NCBI GenBank assembly: GCA_016183985.1
Contig: JACPDN010000006.1
Location: 744,001 to 808,000 of the forward strand
Source: Pseudomonadota bacterium
Lineage (GTDB): Bacteria; Pseudomonadota; Alphaproteobacteria; Dongiales; Dongiaceae
Direction of reading: 5' to 3'
DNA: 64,000 nt
Below, one piece after another: positions 52,167 through 61,199 of the stretch (position 1 is the first letter of the stretch; each line of letters opens with the position of its first letter). Position numbers and translations under genes: made by a program. The notes under the pieces are model-generated. The model searched no databases. It was not told the origin of the DNA and saw nothing but the letters and a program-made list of their open reading frames with translations.

Positions 52167-53101
52167 AACTTCACCCGCGGATCCAGGAGCGCCGTCAGCA
52201 GATCTACAACGAAGTTCGAGATGACCACGCCAACCGCCAAAATGAAGGCAACAGCCTGCACGACAAAATAGTCGCGTGTCAGAACCGCTCGAATCAGCAG
52301 ATTGCCGAGACCTGGTATATTGAAGACGTTCTCAATGACAACCGTTCCACCAATGAGGAAGGCGACCACCACGCCCAACAGATTGACCGTCGGCAGAAGC
52401 GAATTCCAAAAGACGTGGCGTGCGAAGATATAGCGCTCGGTCAGTCCTTTGGAGCGGCAGGCCGTTGCATAATCCGCATCCATTTGCTGGACGAAGGTGG
52501 CGCGCAGGTTACGCGTCAGGATGGGCGTCACGGCTATACCGATAGTTAGGGCCGGCAGGAATAGATGCCACAGATTGTTGACAATGGTCGGTCCATAGCC
52601 GGAGACGGGAAACAGTTTCAGCCGCAGGCAGAGACCCATGATCAGCAAAAGGCCGATGAAATAGGATGGCACGCCAACACCGGCAACACAGATAAAGCGA
52701 ATGATATGATCCAACCATGATCCACGATTTCGCGCCGCCGCGACAGCCAGGACCAAGGTCAGCGAGATGGAGATCAACAGACCGTAGAGAATTAGAAATG
52801 TTGTCGGTGCGATGCGCTCCACTATCACATCACCCACCGGCGCCCGGAAGGCAATTGACTGCCCAAAATCACCGCGCAGTGCATTGAGGATGTAGTAGAA
52901 GTACTGAAGAAGAACCGGTTGATCGAGCCCATAGCGTGCCCGAACGAAATCGATGGCCTCCTGGCTCGCTTTTGGGCCAAGCATCAGACGTACCGGATCG
53001 CCAGGCGTCAATTGCAGCAGGATAAAAGTGATCACGCTGATGCCGAGCAGTACCGGAATCAGCTGGATGGGCCGTCGCAAGGCGAAGGAGAATCGGTTCA
53101 T
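52163..53101 (-). CDS. Peptide ABC transporter permease, DppB-like
   Basis: 312 residues from ATG 53101. Typical DppB opening (RRPIQLIPVLLGISVITFIL, TPGDPVRLMLGPKAS, RARYGLDQPVLLQYFYYI) and EAA loop (CRSKGLTERYIFARHVFWN). It forms the channel with DppC. A hairpin separates it from the binding-protein gene upstream. Confidence 0.93.
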   Translation of the reverse strand: MNRFSFALRRPIQLIPVLLGISVITFILLQLTPGDPVRLMLGPKASQEAIDFVRARYGLDQPVLLQYFYYILNALRGDFGQSIAFRAPVGDVIVERIAPTTFLILYGLLISISLTLVLAVAAARNRGSWLDHIIRFICVAGVGVPSYFIGLLLIMGLCLRLKLFPVSGYGPTIVNNLWHLFLPALTIGIAVTPILTRNLRATFVQQMDADYATACRSKGLTERYIFARHVFWNSLLPTVNLLGVVVAFLIGGTVVIENVFNIPGLGNLLIRAVLTRDYFVVQAVAFILAVGVVISNFVVDLLTALLDPRVKL

Positions 53102-53135
53102 ATCGTTAGTTCCAAACAGGACGGCCAAAGAGAGC

Positions 53136-53157
53136 GAGCCGACATTGCTGCCGGCTC
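53136..53157 (-). terminator. Intercistronic hairpin after the binding-protein gene
   Basis: GAGCCG (53136-53141) and CGGCTC (53152-53157) form a 6-bp GC-rich stem with a 10-nt loop between the binding-protein stop and the dppB start. On the minus strand it is followed by GCTCTCTTTGG. Probably reduces or stabilises expression differentially, as in other binding-protein operons. Confidence 0.45.
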
Positions 53158-53178
53158 ACCTTGATTGTCTCAGCAAGT

Positions 53179-54711
53179 TCAGCCCAGCGTTGTCTCACCG
53201 ATCGAGCTGAATTGGAGGCCGACATTGAGAATGAGGCCCTGCACATTTGGTGCATAGGCATTCAGCCAGGTTGGGTGATAGAGCGCTACCTGCGCTACTT
53301 CGTCGACCACGATCTTCTGGATCTGGGCATAGAGTTCAGCTCGCTTTGCTGTATCCGCCTCGCCCGCCGCTTCATCGACAAGTTTATTCACCGTATCGTT
53401 GTTATAGCGGGTGAAATACGACTTGTTGTCGCCGGCGCCCCAGACGCACCAGCGCAATGCATTGTCCGGGTCGCGTGTTTCGTTGTACCACCAGTTCATC
53501 TCGGCCTGGTACGTGCCTTCGGCCAGACGCGTCCAAGCTTGCGTCGAATCAATCTTCGCAATGTTGACAGCAATCCCGATCTCGGCGAGCTGAGCCTGAA
53601 TCAGCACCGCCGCCTTTTCCTCGTCGGCAATGCCAGCATTCTGGATCAGCTCGAAGCTTGCGTCAGATACGCCCGACTCTGCTAGTAAAGACTTCGCCTT
53701 TTCCACATCGCGCGCGATGGTGGGCAACGACTTGTCGAAATAGTCAAGAGACGGGCTCATGATCGAGGTGGCGGGTGTTCCAAGACCCAACGTTACGGCT
53801 TCGCAAATAGCCTGGCGATCAATGCCATGACTGACAGCCTGGCAGAATTTAATATTGTCGAAGGGTGCCGCGCTGTGATTGATCAGCATATCATATGTCT
53901 CGCTGGAAGGCTCCGGATCGGCCCGGAATCCTGCTGCCTTTAATTCCACCATCCGCGGCGCTGGTACGCCCAGGCAGACATCCAACTCGCCCGCCTGCAA
54001 CATCGAAACGCGCGTATTGTCGTCCGGCACATAGCGGAATTCCAAGCCATCGATATGCGGCTGCCCTTCGAGATAGTAATGCTCGTTCTTCGCCAGGATG
54101 ACGCGGTCGCCGGGTAGCCATTCTGCGAATTTGAATGGCCCCGATGTGACCGGGGCCTTGGCGAATGCCTCATCGCCCATCTTTTCGACCGCGGCCTTCG
54201 GCACGATACCGGTGTTCCAAATTTCGGTCAGCGTCAGGAATGGGGTGAACTGGCGATCGAGCGTCATGACAACGGTTTTGTCATCTGTCGCCTCGATCTT
54301 GATCAACGGCTGGAAAGGCGCCGCATAGGCAGAATCCTTCTGAAAGCGCATGCGGTTCCAGCTGAAAGCGACATCGGTCGCGGTGATCGGCGAGCCGTCC
54401 GAGAACTTGGCCGCGCGCAAATGGAACGTATATATCTTGCCGTCTGGCGAGATCTCCCACGTTTCTGCAAGGCCGGGCCCGACCTCGGTACGATCGGCAT
54501 TGGCTTGCAATAGGCGAGCAAACATCATGCCCTGAATCAGAATATCAGGACCATAGACGGTCTTGATCGGATCGAGGGTCAGAACCTCCGAGCCATATCC
54601 CATGCGCAGGATCTTCTTTCCTTCTGCATTGGCTCGCAATGCAGAAGCCGGTAGCGTCGCCACGGTAAAGGCGGCGATGGCAGTGGTTTTTAAGAAAGAT
54701 CGGCGATCCAT
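53179..54711 (-). CDS. Peptide/opine-type ABC substrate-binding protein, Tat-exported
   Basis: 510 residues from ATG 54711 (GGGAGAG upstream). The N-terminus DRRSFLKTTAIAAFTVATLP is a twin-arginine signal. The mature protein is SBP_bac_5 (DppA/OppA-like): LAETWEISPDGKIYTFHLR, KFSDGSPITATDVAFSWNR, YQAEMNWWYNETRDP. It captures a peptide or amide-containing compound for the DppBCDF importer. The adjoining amidase suggests the ligand is hydrolysed at an amide bond after import. Confidence 0.9.
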   Translation of the reverse strand: MDRRSFLKTTAIAAFTVATLPASALRANAEGKKILRMGYGSEVLTLDPIKTVYGPDILIQGMMFARLLQANADRTEVGPGLAETWEISPDGKIYTFHLRAAKFSDGSPITATDVAFSWNRMRFQKDSAYAAPFQPLIKIEATDDKTVVMTLDRQFTPFLTLTEIWNTGIVPKAAVEKMGDEAFAKAPVTSGPFKFAEWLPGDRVILAKNEHYYLEGQPHIDGLEFRYVPDDNTRVSMLQAGELDVCLGVPAPRMVELKAAGFRADPEPSSETYDMLINHSAAPFDNIKFCQAVSHGIDRQAICEAVTLGLGTPATSIMSPSLDYFDKSLPTIARDVEKAKSLLAESGVSDASFELIQNAGIADEEKAAVLIQAQLAEIGIAVNIAKIDSTQAWTRLAEGTYQAEMNWWYNETRDPDNALRWCVWGAGDNKSYFTRYNNDTVNKLVDEAAGEADTAKRAELYAQIQKIVVDEVAQVALYHPTWLNAYAPNVQGLILNVGLQFSSIGETTLG

Positions 54712-54775
54712 TTTGCTCTCCCTAGCTTCATGGTTATCGTTGCGGTAAGCCAATCAGGCGACCTTTCTGGCCGCT

Positions 54776-56218
54776 TCAGGTTATTTTGGTAACGTGCACA
54801 GGCGGAATACGGTGCCGCCAGCCGAACTCGGCTTCGAGAAGAGCGCCCAAGCGCAGCAGAGTGTCCTCCCGGCCGAAGGGGGCAATGAACTGGATACCGA
54901 TAGGCAGGTCGTTCGCGGACCAGGCCAACGGCAGCGAGATGGCCGGAGAACCTGTACCATTGAAGAGCGCGCTAAAGGTTTCCTTCGGCGCCAAGTCCCC
55001 AAAGACCGTATCGATATCGCGACCCGGTCGATCTGGAGCATGGAGCCCTATTTTTTCCGGCAATGTCGGGCAGGTAGGCGTCAGCAGCACGTCGTAACCG
55101 GCCAAGAATTCGCCGACTTGGCGGGTGACCTGATCGTAGACGCCTAAGGCCGAGATCAAGCTGGCCGCATCGAGTGACTTTCCGTAGCGGTAAACCGCCA
55201 GTGTCGTCTGCTGCAGCGATCTATCGTCAATCGGGCGGCCCAACGCTTGCGATAATTGGTCGAGGGATTGCGCCGTAGAGGCGCCCCAAATAACCTTCTG
55301 TGCTTGCAGAAACGCGCCGTAATCAAAGATAGGGCTGGCAATCTCAACGCGATGGCCTAGATCCTCCAGGCCCTTAGCAATCCCGTTTGCACCAGCCACG
55401 ACCTCCGCATCGATCGGGTAGCCTGACCAGGAGGTCGTACACAGTGCGATACGGCAGTTTTCGGCAGGTCGCTTGATCGCGTCAGTGTAGCTCGTTTCCG
55501 GGCGCACGATTTCATAGCCATCACCCGGACAAGCACCTTCTGCCAAATCGAGCAAGGCAGCCGTGTCGCGGATCGAGCGCGTCAGCATGAAGGATATGGC
55601 AAGTCCCAGCAATGGCGCATTGCAATCTGGCGCGCCGCTGACTCGCCCACGCGAAGGCTTTAAGCCGACCACACCGCAAAAAGACGAAGGCGTTCTGATC
55701 GATCCGCCGCCGTCAGCGCCCTGAGCAAAGGGTACGATACCGGCCGCAACGGCAGCGGCCGAGCCACCGCTGGAACCGGCGACGCCACGCGCAATATCCC
55801 ATGGATTGCACGTCGCCCCATAAAGCGACGATTCCGTTGCCGCGGCGATGCCGAATTCTGAAGTTGTCGTACGGCCAATATTGATGAGGCCGCCGGCCCG
55901 CAGCTTCTCCCAAAGAGAGTCGTCGCTGCTCGCCTTGAATCCTTTCGTGAACACGCTACCGAATTCAGCAGGGCGGCCCGCCTCAATCGGGAAGTCCTTG
56001 GTGAGTGTCGGCAGACCGCCGAATAGACCTACATCAGGCCGATCACCCAAGCCATCGATGACATCGTCATAGAGCTCGACTACGGCGTTGAGCTGAGGAT
56101 TCAGCGCCACCGTCGCATCCACGATCATGCGACCAAGCTGGCGTGGCGTCACTTCACCGCGCTGCAATAGCGCGGCGATCCCCAATCCATCTAGATCTGC
56201 ATACTCTGAAAAATTCAC
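54776..56218 (-). CDS. Amidase signature family hydrolase
   Basis: 480 residues with the Ser-cisSer-Lys catalytic set: Lys in [12 protein letters not shown], the [16 protein letters not shown] Gly/Ser stretch and [29 protein letters not shown]. It cleaves amide bonds of small molecules and is not a GatA by context. The ATG overlaps the rpiR stop by 4 nt. Substrate unknown; it probably acts on what the importer downstream brings in. Confidence 0.92.
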   Translation of the reverse strand: MNFSEYADLDGLGIAALLQRGEVTPRQLGRMIVDATVALNPQLNAVVELYDDVIDGLGDRPDVGLFGGLPTLTKDFPIEAGRPAEFGSVFTKGFKASSDDSLWEKLRAGGLINIGRTTTSEFGIAAATESSLYGATCNPWDIARGVAGSSGGSAAAVAAGIVPFAQGADGGGSIRTPSSFCGVVGLKPSRGRVSGAPDCNAPLLGLAISFMLTRSIRDTAALLDLAEGACPGDGYEIVRPETSYTDAIKRPAENCRIALCTTSWSGYPIDAEVVAGANGIAKGLEDLGHRVEIASPIFDYGAFLQAQKVIWGASTAQSLDQLSQALGRPIDDRSLQQTTLAVYRYGKSLDAASLISALGVYDQVTRQVGEFLAGYDVLLTPTCPTLPEKIGLHAPDRPGRDIDTVFGDLAPKETFSALFNGTGSPAISLPLAWSANDLPIGIQFIAPFGREDTLLRLGALLEAEFGWRHRIPPVHVTKIT

Positions 56219-57162
56219 GATGCTCCGTCCTCTCTGATCCGGCGAGCTAGGCGTCGCGGCGGCTTACGGAAGGTTCGCAATATCCCGGCGATGTCCTCCA
56301 GTTCATCCATCCGCTTCTCAGCTGTCTTGCCAAGTTTCCCGGCGACGGCATGGGTCAGGAGGTTGAGGATGGTGCTGATCGCCGACGTTGAATCCCAATA
56401 GAGGTCAACCCGCGTCGAAACCTCCAGCGCCAGATTGGTATACTCGCTGGCCCAATGACTGTAGCGGTCGGTTACGATGATCAGCGGGATCTTGCGCCGT
56501 ACAATCTGGTCGCAAAGCCGGAACGTCATCGACGCGTACTCCGCCATGTCGACCAGCAGGACGCACGAATTGGGGCCACTGTCCGTTAGTATCTCGGAAT
56601 AGGTGCCGCCAAGGCCTTCTGCAAAACGGACGCCGGGGCGCACCCAGCGCAATCGCGTCGCAAAATCCAGCGCCAAGCCTTTCACCGACTGAAAGCCGAC
56701 ACAGTTCACGTGATCGCAGACACTGAGCAGCGTGACGATTTTGTCCCATGTTTCGCCCTGAGCGAGGTTATAAGCGGCAACGAGCGCCTGCTTCTCCATC
56801 TCCAAGCTGCGCGCCAGACGTTCTTGCGCTTCGCCGCCGATACGAAAGCGCAGCTCGGGCGAGTCCAGATCGCCACCAAGCGGCTGCGGTCTCGTCCGCA
56901 GTCCGCGCTTCATTTCTTTTAGATCCGCATAGCCTATACGGCGCACGAAACGCGTGACACTGGCCTCGCTGACACCGGCGCCTGCGGCAATCGTCGCCCC
57001 GGTCTCAAACGGAATGTCGTGAGCATTGGCGATGAGATATCGCGCAATTGCCTGTTCCGTTCGGGCGAAATCGAGCCAACCTTCACGCAGGCGCGCATCG
57101 AGCGCCCGCACGGCGTCGGTCGCCGCCTCACGATTCTTCTTTCTATCCGGACGCGCGCCCAT
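56215..57162 (-). CDS. RpiR/MurR family transcriptional regulator
   Basis: 315 residues: N-terminal HTH_6 (about 30-105; EQAIARYLIANAHDIPFETG, AGVSEASVTRFVRRIGYAD) and a SIS domain (about 135-270; HVNCVGFQSVKGLALDFATR) that normally senses a phosphosugar or related ligand. It heads the operon with the amidase and ABC importer and probably autoregulates it through the palindrome about 55 nt upstream. Confidence 0.92.
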   Translation of the reverse strand: MGARPDRKKNREAATDAVRALDARLREGWLDFARTEQAIARYLIANAHDIPFETGATIAAGAGVSEASVTRFVRRIGYADLKEMKRGLRTRPQPLGGDLDSPELRFRIGGEAQERLARSLEMEKQALVAAYNLAQGETWDKIVTLLSVCDHVNCVGFQSVKGLALDFATRLRWVRPGVRFAEGLGGTYSEILTDSGPNSCVLLVDMAEYASMTFRLCDQIVRRKIPLIIVTDRYSHWASEYTNLALEVSTRVDLYWDSTSAISTILNLLTHAVAGKLGKTAEKRMDELEDIAGILRTFRKPPRRLARRIREDGAS

Positions 57163-57214
57163 TGCCCCCTCTTTCGTTGGGCGAAGTTAGCACGCAATTG
57201 AGGCTCATGAAATA

Positions 57215-57229
57215 GAAATATTATATTCC
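57215..57229. promoter_or_regulatory. Operator candidate for the RpiR regulator
   Basis: GAAATATTATATTCC is a 15-nt near-perfect palindrome with GAAA/TTCC-like ends, in the AT-rich promoter zone before rpiR. RpiR-family sites often take the form GAAA...TTTC. A second partial copy (TATTTTCC at 57240-57247) follows at about 23 nt. Confidence 0.5.
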
Positions 57230-57379
57230 AAAAAACTGGTATTTTCCTTTCACGCCAGATCGGCCTTCATTTCGACCATGCAAAGACCGCCAATGCGATA
57301 GAGCTTCGCGCGCCGCCTTTCGCGCAGACAGTGGCGGCAATGGGTGGGCCGGCCTCTAGTGATTTGGCACGGGTAGCAG

Positions 57380-58036
57380 CTATTCGTTGAGCCGACCGCC
57401 GCGATGCCCTAGCTGCATCCGGCCGGCATACATCGTAGGGGAACGCCGGCCCGGCAGATTGGCTTCCAGCACGATTTGCTCGACATATCCCTGGCTCATC
57501 TCCAATTCCACGCACTGGTTCAGCTTGTCGACAATCCAGACCCTGTAGCCTGGCTTTTTGTCATAGCCACTGTCGTCCTGCGGCACGAGGTCCGGCATAG
57601 CGGGAATAAGCATGATCTTGGGCTTGGCCAGATCATAGGTGTGTCCTTCGAACGCATAGCCAAAGATGACACCTGCGCTGACCGGATCCGAGCTATCAGC
57701 CAAGGAATTCAGGGCGCCCAGCAGGATCATGTATCCTTTGATGACGGACTCAAGAACGACAAAGGATGCATCGCTCTCTTTTATTTCCGATGCGAAAGCC
57801 TTTTTAAGATTGTCGTTGAGAACGTCTCCCCTCAGCCGCTCGTCACCCTTTCTGTCAATGACGGCAACTGCGATGTCGTCGCTGATCCCGGCTGCTGCAA
57901 TTCTGGCGCCGATGCCATCAGCCGCGCCGGCGGGGATGCTCGAGCTCAGTCCCGGTATGCCGTAGAGCCGTACCTGACCGGCGCTGTAAACATTCTTTTT
58001 ATCGCTGATATATGTCGGCCTGTAGTTTTCAGTCAT
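57380..58036 (-). CDS. Hypothetical protein of the YcaO-TfuA cluster
   Basis: 218 residues from ATG 58036 (GGGGAGG upstream). No family recognised. It is not a typical precursor peptide: it is long, with a single Cys (KLNQCVELEMSQGYVEQIVL) and a globular look. The C-terminus is unusual, basic and Gly/Arg-rich (PGRRSPTMYAGRMQLGHRGG then RLNE). It lies 29 nt after the metallopeptidase gene and is the last gene of the cluster. It might be the protein modified by YcaO-TfuA, a binding partner or an unrelated passenger. Confidence 0.7.
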   Translation of the reverse strand: MTENYRPTYISDKKNVYSAGQVRLYGIPGLSSSIPAGAADGIGARIAAAGISDDIAVAVIDRKGDERLRGDVLNDNLKKAFASEIKESDASFVVLESVIKGYMILLGALNSLADSSDPVSAGVIFGYAFEGHTYDLAKPKIMLIPAMPDLVPQDDSGYDKKPGYRVWIVDKLNQCVELEMSQGYVEQIVLEANLPGRRSPTMYAGRMQLGHRGGRLNE

Positions 58037-58065
58037 CACTGCCTCCCCTGCTGGATTTCAGATCG

Positions 58066-59256
58066 TCATAGAATCTCCCGCCAAGTAAAATTCTCTCGTA
58101 GCGCCGCGCGTAGGCGGCCATCGCTGAGTGACAGCATAAGATTCGCGGCATCAGTAAAATGGATGTCATCGACGTCGAGGTGCGCCCAAAGACGAACAAG
58201 CGCCAGGGCAACCACATCGCGTGCCTCGATCAGCGCTGTCTTGAACAGAAACGGCCGCGCCGTGAACGCCGCCGCGGTCAAATTGGTGATACGGCCGAGG
58301 ATATCGTCATTGACTTCCTGGACCGGGATCTGCAGCAGACGTGGATCGGACAGGTCGGCAGCCACTAGGCGCGCATGAAATTCACTGACGATGGTGTCGA
58401 AAATGGCACCAGTGAACGGTCGCGATCGGTCGTGGACATCGCTCGACACTTCCGACATGCGACGCGAATTGCTGGCAACACGGATTTGGCGGTCGCCAGT
58501 AAGCTCGGCGATGCGGTTAAGCTCGTTGAGAATGAGCAAATTGCCGCTGCAATGCCGCAGTAACCGGTCGAGGCCGCTGTCGAAATGCAGAAAGGAAATG
58601 AGCGAGATCAGGTCGGCATTCGCTTCGTGGAAAGGCGCAAAATCGCCATTCTCGATACTGCTGCTGGGCATGCCGCAGAGCGAGAAGAGAATAGAATGTC
58701 CTATTTCATGGGCGATAACGTCGAAGTTGAGCGCATAGGGATAGGCGCCGCCGGCAGGATCCCGGTCATAGCCCAGTTCCAGATAGCCATAGCCGGACTG
58801 CGCATTATCCCAATCGATCCAGGGAATAACTTCCAGGCGCTGATAGGTGTCGGCAAAGTGCCATTCAATGGTATGTCCGAGGTAGCTTTCCCAGATGTCG
58901 AGAACCCGACGGACCGAAGCATATGCATGTGCCGCAAGGAATTCTCGCGATCCCGGATCGATATTGTCAAAATGACCGTCGGGACCAGCCTGGGCCGGTG
59001 GATAGAGAGTGCCGACAAAAGGTGGTAGGTCCGGAAATTCATAGGGTGTCTTGTCGAGAAGCGGATCGCAGACATAGATGCGGTCGTCTTCGGGTCCGAC
59101 CCGCAACCTATCCGGCGGAGTGGAAACCCAGACGATCTCCGGCTTCTCATAACCGGCAAGATGCGGCACCTGGGGAAAGATCAGGAATCGCGTCCCCAAC
59201 GCCGAACCGGTGTCGTTCGGGCGGTCATTCCCATCCGCTGCCGATAGATCCCACAT
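58066..59256 (-). CDS. Gluzincin-type metallopeptidase-like protein in the YcaO-TfuA cluster
   Basis: 396 residues from ATG 59256; a TTG at 59319 is a weaker start. The zinc motif HEIGH (183-187, in VIAHEIGHSILFSLCG) is followed 24 residues later by HEANAD, where E211 fits the third zinc ligand and D215 the gluzincin ExxxD pattern. No signal peptide is evident, so it is probably cytosolic. The C-terminal half is helical and unrecognised. It lies about 90 nt after tfuA and may process the modified product or its leader. Confidence 0.75.
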   Translation of the reverse strand: MWDLSAADGNDRPNDTGSALGTRFLIFPQVPHLAGYEKPEIVWVSTPPDRLRVGPEDDRIYVCDPLLDKTPYEFPDLPPFVGTLYPPAQAGPDGHFDNIDPGSREFLAAHAYASVRRVLDIWESYLGHTIEWHFADTYQRLEVIPWIDWDNAQSGYGYLELGYDRDPAGGAYPYALNFDVIAHEIGHSILFSLCGMPSSSIENGDFAPFHEANADLISLISFLHFDSGLDRLLRHCSGNLLILNELNRIAELTGDRQIRVASNSRRMSEVSSDVHDRSRPFTGAIFDTIVSEFHARLVAADLSDPRLLQIPVQEVNDDILGRITNLTAAAFTARPFLFKTALIEARDVVALALVRLWAHLDVDDIHFTDAANLMLSLSDGRLRAALRENFTWREIL

Positions 59257-59346
59257 CGCCCTGCAATATAGCACAAGCAGCACGCCTGGCGAACGGGTTA
59301 GCCCACTTCCGCAACCCAAAGGTCTTCCCGAGCGAGCCGCAATTCC

Positions 59347-60045
59347 TCAGCAGCGCAGGGCCATCCATGACGCCCTGATGGCCGCCAGGGCTTGCAACGC
59401 ATCACGCTTCTTTTGGCTGACCAGGGAGCCGTTCAGGGCGAGTGCCAACCGCGCGGCGGCAGCACGGTCGCCCGGCGGGACGACCTCACGGACAATGTTC
59501 TCAACGGTCCGGTCGCGAAAATTAGTTGCTGCGGCGACCGCGTCCAGGCGCCTTCGACATCTGTCGCTGATCAGGCCCCGGCGTGCAGCGCACCGGAAGG
59601 TCAGGCGCAGATCGAGATGTGCCGTCGAGAGTGGAGTGCCCTGCAATTCCGCCGGCGCATGCAGAACCGCAACGGCGTCGTCGGCAGTAAAATCGAAGCG
59701 GCGATACCAGCGATAGATCATGCCAACACCATGCATCTGCGGATAGAGTTCGGCAGCGCGCAGGGCGCCCATGCTGGCGGCACCGATGACGGTCGTACCC
59801 TGTCCGATCGCCCAAAGGATTTCTTTGTGCTTGATGGCCGGCGCCGATTGAAAAACGCCGTCGATGATAAGGATCACTGCCGGTGCAAGACGTTCAACGG
59901 CATCAATTAACGCTCCGTCGACGATAGGCGGCAGATAGATCGCATCCAGTTCCGAGCGCGCTTGGGCCAGCGGCAAAGTCGGCCCGAGATAGACCACGGC
60001 GCGGCGAGCAACATCCGGCTCTAGATGGCCCGGCGCGTCAACCAT
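59347..60045 (-). CDS. tfuA: TfuA-like protein, YcaO partner
   Basis: 232 residues with the TfuA core: VVYLGPTLPLAQA (17-28), DGVFQSAPAIKHKEILWAI (about 62-80) and the signature GTTVIGAASMGALRAAEL (83-100) then MHGVGMIYRWY. TfuA proteins occur with YcaO enzymes in trifolitoxin-type and thioamide-forming systems and are thought to help install sulfur. The start overlaps ycaO by 8 nt, as expected for a working pair. Confidence 0.9.
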   Translation of the reverse strand: MVDAPGHLEPDVARRAVVYLGPTLPLAQARSELDAIYLPPIVDGALIDAVERLAPAVILIIDGVFQSAPAIKHKEILWAIGQGTTVIGAASMGALRAAELYPQMHGVGMIYRWYRRFDFTADDAVAVLHAPAELQGTPLSTAHLDLRLTFRCAARRGLISDRCRRRLDAVAAATNFRDRTVENIVREVVPPGDRAAAARLALALNGSLVSQKKRDALQALAAIRASWMALRC

Positions 60046-61189
60046 GGAGGAGCGGCCGACAATCTGGAATCACGGCTTTAATGACATGGATGTCTTGAAA
60101 CGGCGATGTATCGATGCGCACGAGCAGCACATCAGATATGCCGGATCGTTCGATCAACGTCAGCAGGACTGGAAGAGCGTCTGCGACCGGCGCCGTTTCC
60201 ATCAGGTGCCTGAAATCGATTGGCCTGGGCCCCTGTTCGAGCAGATGTCGGTGTGCCGCAGCGCCGTCCCAAACCTGCAGTTTTGGATAGGCTTCCGGCG
60301 GCATGTCGTCTCGCGCACCCGATATGGCTGTCAGCCGACACTGCGCCGCTTCCAAAATCGCCTGCCGTGCGGCGCAGACTGGATCCGTGCTCGCCGCCGT
60401 GCCATCGGCGGGAAAGGGCAGTATCGGGGATATGAGGTCGCGCTCCATGACCTGGCACCAGATCACCTGCACGCCAGAAAACGACGGCGCTTGCCACAGG
60501 CCGACCAGCATGCCTCGGCCCTTGAGACCCTCAAGGAGGTCCTGCAAGCCGGTATCAAGAATGGTCGCTGTGTCGATCCGATGACGCTGAAAGAAGCCAT
60601 GCATTCGTTCCGCTCGGACGATTGCGTCGCGCTCCAGGCATTCCAGGATGCCATGTACGAACGCATCTTCTTCTATGAAGGAGGCTGCCAACCCTGTGCT
60701 AGACGTCTCGAAAATTCCTTCTCGGGCGCCAGACGGCAGATCATAGGCGGCGTGCACCATTTCAAAGGGGACGGGGCGCATTTCTCCAGAGAACAGGCTC
60801 TGCGCTTCAGTCCAGCGGATTTGCCGCTCGGTCCAGTCGGGGCTGACGCCCAGGCGGACATGCTGCGCCAGTTCGGCCCCGATGCTGAGATCGATGGCAC
60901 GGGCCTTGATCGTGTTGAAGCGATCGAGACGTTCAGCAAAGAAGGTCTCGCAGGATTCGCTTAGGGCAGAGATCGCCGCCGTCACCGGTAGCAGACCTTT
61001 CCCTTGCGAGACCGCGTTGGAGCGGGATCGCGGCCGCGTCACCTGCATGACGGGAATACCGATACGGTCGAGGCCGGTAATATCGCCGATCCGGCTGATA
61101 CCGAGCTCCCGGCGCCATTGCAACAATCGCGCTAGAACCCGCTCATCGGACCAGTTGATCCCGACCTGCGCCAGCGCATCCACTGTCAT
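60038..61189 (-). CDS. ycaO: YcaO-type ATP-dependent cyclodehydratase/thioamide synthetase
   Basis: 383 residues. YcaO ATP-binding residues are in place: SQGKG (61-65), E78 and E81 in LSESCETFFAE, SSTGLAASFIEEDAFVHGIL and ECLERDA (182-188). YcaO enzymes phosphorylate a peptide amide, forming azolines, or with TfuA and a sulfur source thioamides. The C-terminus (DCRPLLHG) lacks the proline-rich tail of azoline cyclodehydratases, which together with TfuA favours thioamidation. Starts 10 nt after the cyclase/ATPase gene. Confidence 0.92.
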   Translation of the reverse strand: MTVDALAQVGINWSDERVLARLLQWRRELGISRIGDITGLDRIGIPVMQVTRPRSRSNAVSQGKGLLPVTAAISALSESCETFFAERLDRFNTIKARAIDLSIGAELAQHVRLGVSPDWTERQIRWTEAQSLFSGEMRPVPFEMVHAAYDLPSGAREGIFETSSTGLAASFIEEDAFVHGILECLERDAIVRAERMHGFFQRHRIDTATILDTGLQDLLEGLKGRGMLVGLWQAPSFSGVQVIWCQVMERDLISPILPFPADGTAASTDPVCAARQAILEAAQCRLTAISGARDDMPPEAYPKLQVWDGAAAHRHLLEQGPRPIDFRHLMETAPVADALPVLLTLIERSGISDVLLVRIDTSPFQDIHVIKAVIPDCRPLLHG

Positions 61190-61199
61190 CAGGCAACCT

